DNA of 64,000 bases from Manduca sexta (lineage: Eukaryota; Arthropoda; Insecta; Lepidoptera; Sphingidae): contig NC_051124.1 of NCBI RefSeq assembly GCF_014839805.1, positions 7,502,001-7,566,000 of the forward strand, written 5' to 3'. A program made the translations under genes and the position numbers. Shown here piece by piece: positions 59,281 through 64,000 of this stretch (positions within the stretch are counted from its first letter, which is position 1; every line of letters begins with the position of its first letter). Below the pieces are notes generated by a model. That model saw nothing but the letters and a program-made list of their open reading frames with translations, had not been told where the DNA came from and ran no database searches.

Positions 59281-59345
59281 ACAGATACCTTTGTCAAAAA
59301 CGTCTTACTAGCTACTAGTAAGACGTTTTTGACAAAGGTATCTGT
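59281..59345. repeat. Perfect 31-bp hairpin, 3-base loop
   Basis: 59281-59311 and 59315-59345 are exact reverse complements; CTA lies between. The arm begins ACAGATACCTTTGTCAAAAA. No mismatches, so it is very young or maintained. Confidence 0.95.
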
Positions 59346-59550
59346 ACGGTAACGGTAGAGTGGAACATACAACACATACATGCCAGTGGCAAAAGGTGTA
59401 TAATCCGATTTCTGCCGGCTTCCCTTTACGTAGAATTTCTGTAGAATCTAACCATCATTAGAACGATTTGCACACCGCATTAATGCATATTAGTACCCTA
59501 AATATCAGGTTCCCTTTCGGAATTTCACCTTACGTTTCTGATACATAGCT

Positions 59551-59590
59551 AGACTAGAGAGAGAGAGAGAGAGTAGGTACTCTCTCTCAC
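59551..59590. repeat. (AG)n microsatellite with inverted (CT)n
   Basis: About eight AG units, then TAGGTA, then CTCTCTCTC, which can fold back. Confidence 0.9.
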
Positions 59591-59601
59591 TCATCGGTCC
59601 C

Positions 59602-59790
59602 TCATAACTGAGGATCGTGGTCAGCATTAGGTTTGCATCTGGAGCGGATGATCCTCCACCGGTTTCTGTCCAGCGCGTCTCTCTCGGTTGTGTAGAATTT
59701 CGAGGACGTTGAGTCTTTGACTTGGTCGGTCCATCTCGTTGGTATACCGCGCAATCTTCTGCCTTCGGTGTTCCCCATACATACATACAT
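59602..59790 (-). pseudogene. LINE ORF2 C-terminal fragment
   Basis: The minus strand reads RRLRGIPTRWTDQVKDSTSS and later TERDALDRNRWRIIRS, ending ADHDPQL before a stop. These are the GRxxRGRPxTRWxD and DRxxWRxII motifs of a non-LTR retrotransposon ORF2 C-terminus. The family's usual GRP is altered to GIP. Everything upstream is missing; a TATG-type microsatellite abuts it. Confidence 0.85.
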
Positions 59791-61424
59791 TCAAATCATT
59801 ACCCTTCCTCAGCTCGTCGTAGTCGGGTAATAACTAATGCGCCTGCCCCGGTGCCACTCTGCAACACATAATTCGTTTTAAAGTTGCCTTTGATAACATA
59901 CTGAACTCTTTTTTGTTAAGTTGCCTAATGTTTATCAAACTCTATTAACTACGCATTTTTTACTAATAATTATAATGTACGCTTCATAGGAAATTCAAGT
60001 AATATTTCAGAAGAACAAATAAATTAAGTTAACTTAAAAAATATGTTTATTGTTTGTGGCATTTATTCTTTATACATTAAATATATGCGGATTTAGTATG
60101 CTTAATAGTATCTTTAACAGAAAAAGAAATTCTAAATACTTATGTAATATAATTATGACATTTCCTTTATATAAATACTCAGTTTTCTTTCTCTACATTT
60201 ATAATTTCATCCGACATTCCTTACAATAAATAATAAATAACAGATGAGCGCAACAATTTTTATGCGCAAAGTTAATTCATAAATTAATAAGATTACGCTT
60301 GAGCATAAAGATGCGCGCGACATGTTTCGATTATTGAATGAACATCGATACGTCGTGCTGATTACTCGGACTTGCGAGGCTTAACAAGGACGCGCGACGG
60401 GGCTTTTGAGCTTCAGGCTTATGCTGAACGAGACCAACGTTGGCCCGAAATGTTGCTAATAACTGGATTCTTACAAAACATGTATAAAAAAGATTTTTAA
60501 ATTATTTCTTTTTTCTGCTTAAGTAATTTAAAATGTAATCGTATCTTATGAATTAACAAGGAAAGATCTAAAAATATTAAGAATTAAATCTATAAATTAT
60601 AATCTATGAAATAAGTTTTTCACGAAAAATTTGATAACATCCGATTTACATTCTTTTAATAAAAAAAAATATGTTACATCCAAGCCGTCCACCAACATTT
60701 AACTTAATAATACAAAATAAAAAAAAAATTACAAAAGTATTATGTAAATTTAACGCGCATACCTTCGACATGATGCCTTCCGCAGACCGCGACAAGTTTC
60801 TACTGCTAGCCACATAGCGCTCGTTCCCTACATCGCGCACCATGCGTTCCGATTCGTTACCTTTATTCGATTAAACACCCACAATCCATCATTGACAAAA
60901 AAAAATCTTCTAGGTAGCCAGTATTATGTTCAAATATAGATTTTAATAACAAACCTATATTATATTTAATTATTTATACACCCAAATATAGATAAATATA
61001 TAGGCGGAATTAATGCCAAAGGCGTTTTCTACCAGTGTACTTTGGGATGTTGCTGAGATAAACAATAATAAAATTATACTTTGAAATATAATAATAAAGT
61101 AAATATAAATTAGTAAATCAGAATAGCCTGTCACTCGAAATCTAGCTCTATTCTCAATTCAAAAGATTTAAATCGGCACAAAAGTCTGTCATAAAAATAT
61201 CGAAAGGCTACATTGACGATTGATTCTTTAGTGTTAAACTCAGTTTTATGACAGTGCGAACTGCATATATTGTTACTTGGCCTCGTTTATATTGAAATAC
61301 ATTGTTAACGTGTCAGAAGAGGAGGGCTTTGTAAAGATTTGTTTAGCGTGCACTTTAAGTGATTTTAAAGCATTTTTTTCCAATAAAATGATTTAAGTCA
61401 TCATCAAGTTTACTGGTGGTAGGA
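59791..61424. other. Gene-free stretch
   Basis: AT-rich apart from 60300-60460 (CGCGCGACGGGGC region). No ORF with motifs or repeat family assigned. Confidence 0.45.
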
Positions 61425-61680
61425 TATTTTTACATCGGCCCGGAGAGCAACCACGGTACACAAGGTGTTGATACCCGCCATAGTGGCCCACGTAAGTGTG
61501 TCGCGTTCCGGGATCAACCTGTTTATATCCGATTCAATCAAGCCGGCGTAATAGTGTCGACTGTTGAGGGGTAATCATCTCTCGCCAGTCGATATTCTAT
61601 TGGACTCCACTCCACTTAGTATCAGGTGCAACTATCACTGGTCACTTTGCAGTGCTCGTTTAAAAAAAGATATATAATAT
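61425..61680 (+). repeat. SINE-D-like repeat with A-rich end
   Basis: CGGAGAGCAACCACGGTACA, CGCCATAGTGGCCCACG, GTTCCGGGATCAACCTGT, GTAATAGTGTCGACTGTTGA, CACTTAGTATCAGGTGC and TTTGCAGTGCTCGTTTAAAA. The A-rich terminus suggests a retroposon; no tRNA-like head is visible. Related to 13420-13625. Confidence 0.8.
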
Positions 61681-61958
61681 ATTGATTAGGCCTGGACTTA
61701 AGAGATATTCTTAGGCGTTGTTCGCAGCTCCGACCGTTAGAAAAAAGGTCCCACTTTGTACATTTGTGAGATTAAAAGACGCTATGTCTTTATCCAGGAC
61801 AAAGGTTATTTTCTATCAAATTTCATTTAAAACAGTTCAGTGATTTTTTCGTGTTCTTCTAATAAACAAATATTTAACATCGGGAAACACAAACTGTCGC
61901 ATTTAATATTAGAAAGAAAAAAAATATGGCTTTTTCACTACAGCTTCATTGACAGCCG

Positions 61959-62112
61959 TTTTCAATAAACGATCCCAATCTCAATGTTGAACCCGATTCC
62001 GAGAATGAACCAATCAAAAGAACTCATTTGTAAGCATGTCAAAAATACTTTGTTCTGATTGGTTAATTTTTAAGATAGATCGAAAAAAGCGGTTGGGGTC
62101 GTTTATTGAAAA
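61959..62112. mobile_element. Short inverted-repeat element (MITE)
   Basis: Left end TTTTCAATAAACGATCCCAA and right end GGGGTCGTTTATTGAAAA are inverted copies. Inside, AACCAATCAAAAGAAC faces GTTCTGATTGGTT. 154 bp, no gene; the 88-codon frame at 62036-62302 begins inside it and is not called. Confidence 0.8.
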
Positions 62113-62971
62113 TGGAAAGCAAAAGTTATTTTCTCTAAACAAAACAACGGACTCGTCCCATATTGTTAGTTACTCTACTGTTGTCTTTGATGTGTCATGT
62201 AACTGTGAAATGATATACAGTCAATTACAAAAAAAGACTAAATATGAAACCACCAAATCCCCTAAATTTTTGTGTACATATAAAATTTTCTTTATTCATT
62301 AAATTATATTAGAAGACTTTATATTATAAGGTAGTGTGATCGAAGAGAGCCCGGTTCCTAACAAGGCCCACCACCCATATTTTGTTTTTTTTTCGTAAAA
62401 CATAATACCATTTTTTGTTAGTTCTTTTATCATTAAATTTAATATGTTGTAATATGTTGCAATTTTGTCAAGAGTATTTTTTTTAAATTTTCTCCATGAA
62501 AAGTTTTTATGAAGATTTTAAAATTACGTGGGTTATTAATGGTTCCATTATCTTATTAAAAATGTCTCAATTAAAAAAATAGGTAGATAAAAAGTTATTT
62601 TAGCTACAATTAACTAAAGATATACGTAGATCACAGACAAGTTCACATCGATTTCTGAAGTATTGTAGCCGCAATCATTCCTCCGCTCAGCAATATAGAT
62701 TGCTTCAAGGAAAGCGCTGGTAATTCTGTTAGTACCCCGTATACAGTTCTTAATAAATATTTATCTACTCCAAGCATGGAAAAAAAGAAAACAAAATATA
62801 AAAAAAAAACAAGACAAAAAAAATTATAAGTGATTTGAATTTAATCAGCTATTATTGTGGCTGAGTCTACGTGCTTTACGACATCCTCAAACACGTTGCG
62901 AAGATCACTAAGTTACTCGCACGGCAGTAATCTTATATTTACAAAACATTAAATAAAGACAGCTGTTTCTA
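62113..62971. other. Intergenic, nothing recognised
   Basis: AT-rich with poly-A and poly-T runs; no feature assigned. Confidence 0.5.
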
Positions 62972-63155
62972 TCCTTATATTATAAAGCAAAGTCTCTAGG
63001 CGCGTCTGTCTGTCTGAAGGCGATAGACTCAAAAACTACCAAACGGATTTCGTTAAAATTTAGTTAGGGGACAGTTTGAAACCCTGGACCTTTGAAGGAT
63101 ACTTTTGATCTCGGAAAAACTCTTTTACGCGGGCGACGTCGCGTGCAAAAGCTAG
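62972..63155 (+). mobile_element. Minimal Helitron, 184 bp
   Basis: A then TCCTTATATTATAAAGC at the 5' end; CGCGGGCGACGTCGCGTGC and AAAAGCTAG then T at the 3' end. The interior (GACTCAAAAACTACCAAACG, GACAGTTTGAAACCCTGG) resembles the tail of the Helitron at 51265-52440, so both share one 3' family. Confidence 0.88.
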
Positions 63156-63288
63156 TTAATTTTATGTTGCTTATTAAGTTATGGTTTCAAGACCGATGTT
63201 AAGGATGGCTTTCTGATTTGATAATAATAAGAGGATTGGGTGCTCTAGTGACTTATCTCGATGATGGGGCCTACGCAATTATTTAGCA

Positions 63289-63465
63289 CTAGCTTTTACC
63301 TGCAGTTCCCCTTGCGTTGAAAAGTTTTTCGAAAGATAAAATGTAACCTATAGCACTCAAGAGTAATGTAGCTTCCTATTAGTGAACACATTTTCAATTT
63401 AAATTTAGTAGTTCTTGAAATTAGCGCATTGACAAAAACTCTTCAGTTTAATATATTATTATAGA
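63289..63465 (-). mobile_element. Minimal Helitron, 177 bp, minus strand
   Basis: A then CTAGCTTTTACCTGCAG at the left, and CTCTTCAGTTTAATATA...ATAGA then T at the right: a reversed Helitron with a weaker hairpin. The interior CCTATAGCACTC and CTAATAGGAAG (reverse) resembles the 123-bp unit text of the larger Helitron. Confidence 0.82.
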
Positions 63466-64000
63466 TTTAAATCTTGTGTGCCTAAATAATACACTGAATA
63501 TAATATTATATGGAATATTGATGGAATCTAAATAATGTATAACATTTTACAGATATAAATAAATTATTTCATTTCGATAATTATTATTCAAATATCGTGG
63601 TCTACTAGGACAGTTACAATTAATCGAACCTAAAACGGTGAAGTTACACTATGCACTTTATAAAAACTAAGTGAAAGTATCTTTTAGATCACGTCACATT
63701 CCCACGGTAAAGTCTAATAGAAAGCAAATTATACCCTCGACACTTGTCTATTGTCAAAACATTATGGTTGTCGGGCGCGTTGTCTGTAATTAACTCACTA
63801 CTTAGCTGATGGCCGTGTCGAGACAATTGTTCGTTATTGAGTTTGGACGTACGGGAGAAAAAAGAACTCTGAAGATTAAAAATGAGACATGACATGTAGC
63901 TAGCTTTTTTTGCGTGAACAGAAATTAATATCGATTATTGTTCTATAATCGATGATTTAAGACCAGGATAACATAGATATTTATATTTATTGTGATAAGG
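63466..64000. other. Intergenic, nothing recognised
   Basis: AT-rich to the window end; the 68-codon minus frame at 63689-63895 has no motif. Confidence 0.5.

Overview
This window looks like nuclear DNA from a moth or butterfly (Lepidoptera). It is AT-rich, has one intron-containing developmental gene, and is otherwise filled with the repeats usual for lepidopteran genomes: tRNA-derived SINEs, non-LTR retrotransposon tails, non-autonomous Helitrons ending in CTAG, and short inverted-repeat elements. No bacterial operon, CRISPR array, rRNA or functional tRNA gene is visible.

The one confident gene is an odd-skipped-family C2H2 zinc-finger transcription factor on the + strand, coding exons 7288-8327 and 10950-11325, predicted 471 aa. 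Exon 1 carries a low-complexity N-terminal half, finger 1 and most of finger 2. A 2.6-kb intron splits an arginine codon inside finger 2, and exon 2 supplies the rest, for five fingers in all. Five fingers point to the sob/bowl branch rather than odd (four) or drm (two); I cannot choose between sob and bowl from sequence alone. A CpG-rich promoter and leader (about 7080-7287) precedes it, with a four-codon upstream ORF ending six bases before the start codon. Just upstream lies a 270-bp block open on both strands that I cannot identify.

1-6.8 kb holds tandem duplications, two SINEs and fragments of a LINE 3' end. 11.3-64 kb is a gene desert of about 52 kb with no convincing protein-coding gene. 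Such deserts are common beside developmental transcription-factor genes, so the non-repetitive islands in it are candidate cis-regulatory DNA, but this is inference. The desert holds dispersed families with several copies each: SINE-A (box B GGTTCGAATCC type), SINE-B, SINE-C, a SINE-D-like repeat, a poly-A-tailed retroelement tail (family E), and a foldback family around the core TTCGAAACGTCGGGAG (family F). The family letters are mine.

The most unusual object is a 1,280-bp non-autonomous element at 30431-31710. It has 23-bp terminal inverted repeats and a perfect 7-bp target duplication, and the terminal motif GGGGCAAGTGCGCC recurs at least eight times inside it on both strands. Also notable are a Helitron carrying six 123-bp tandem units, two minimal Helitrons in opposite orientation within 140 bp of each other, a MITE with 87-bp arms, and three near-perfect short hairpins.
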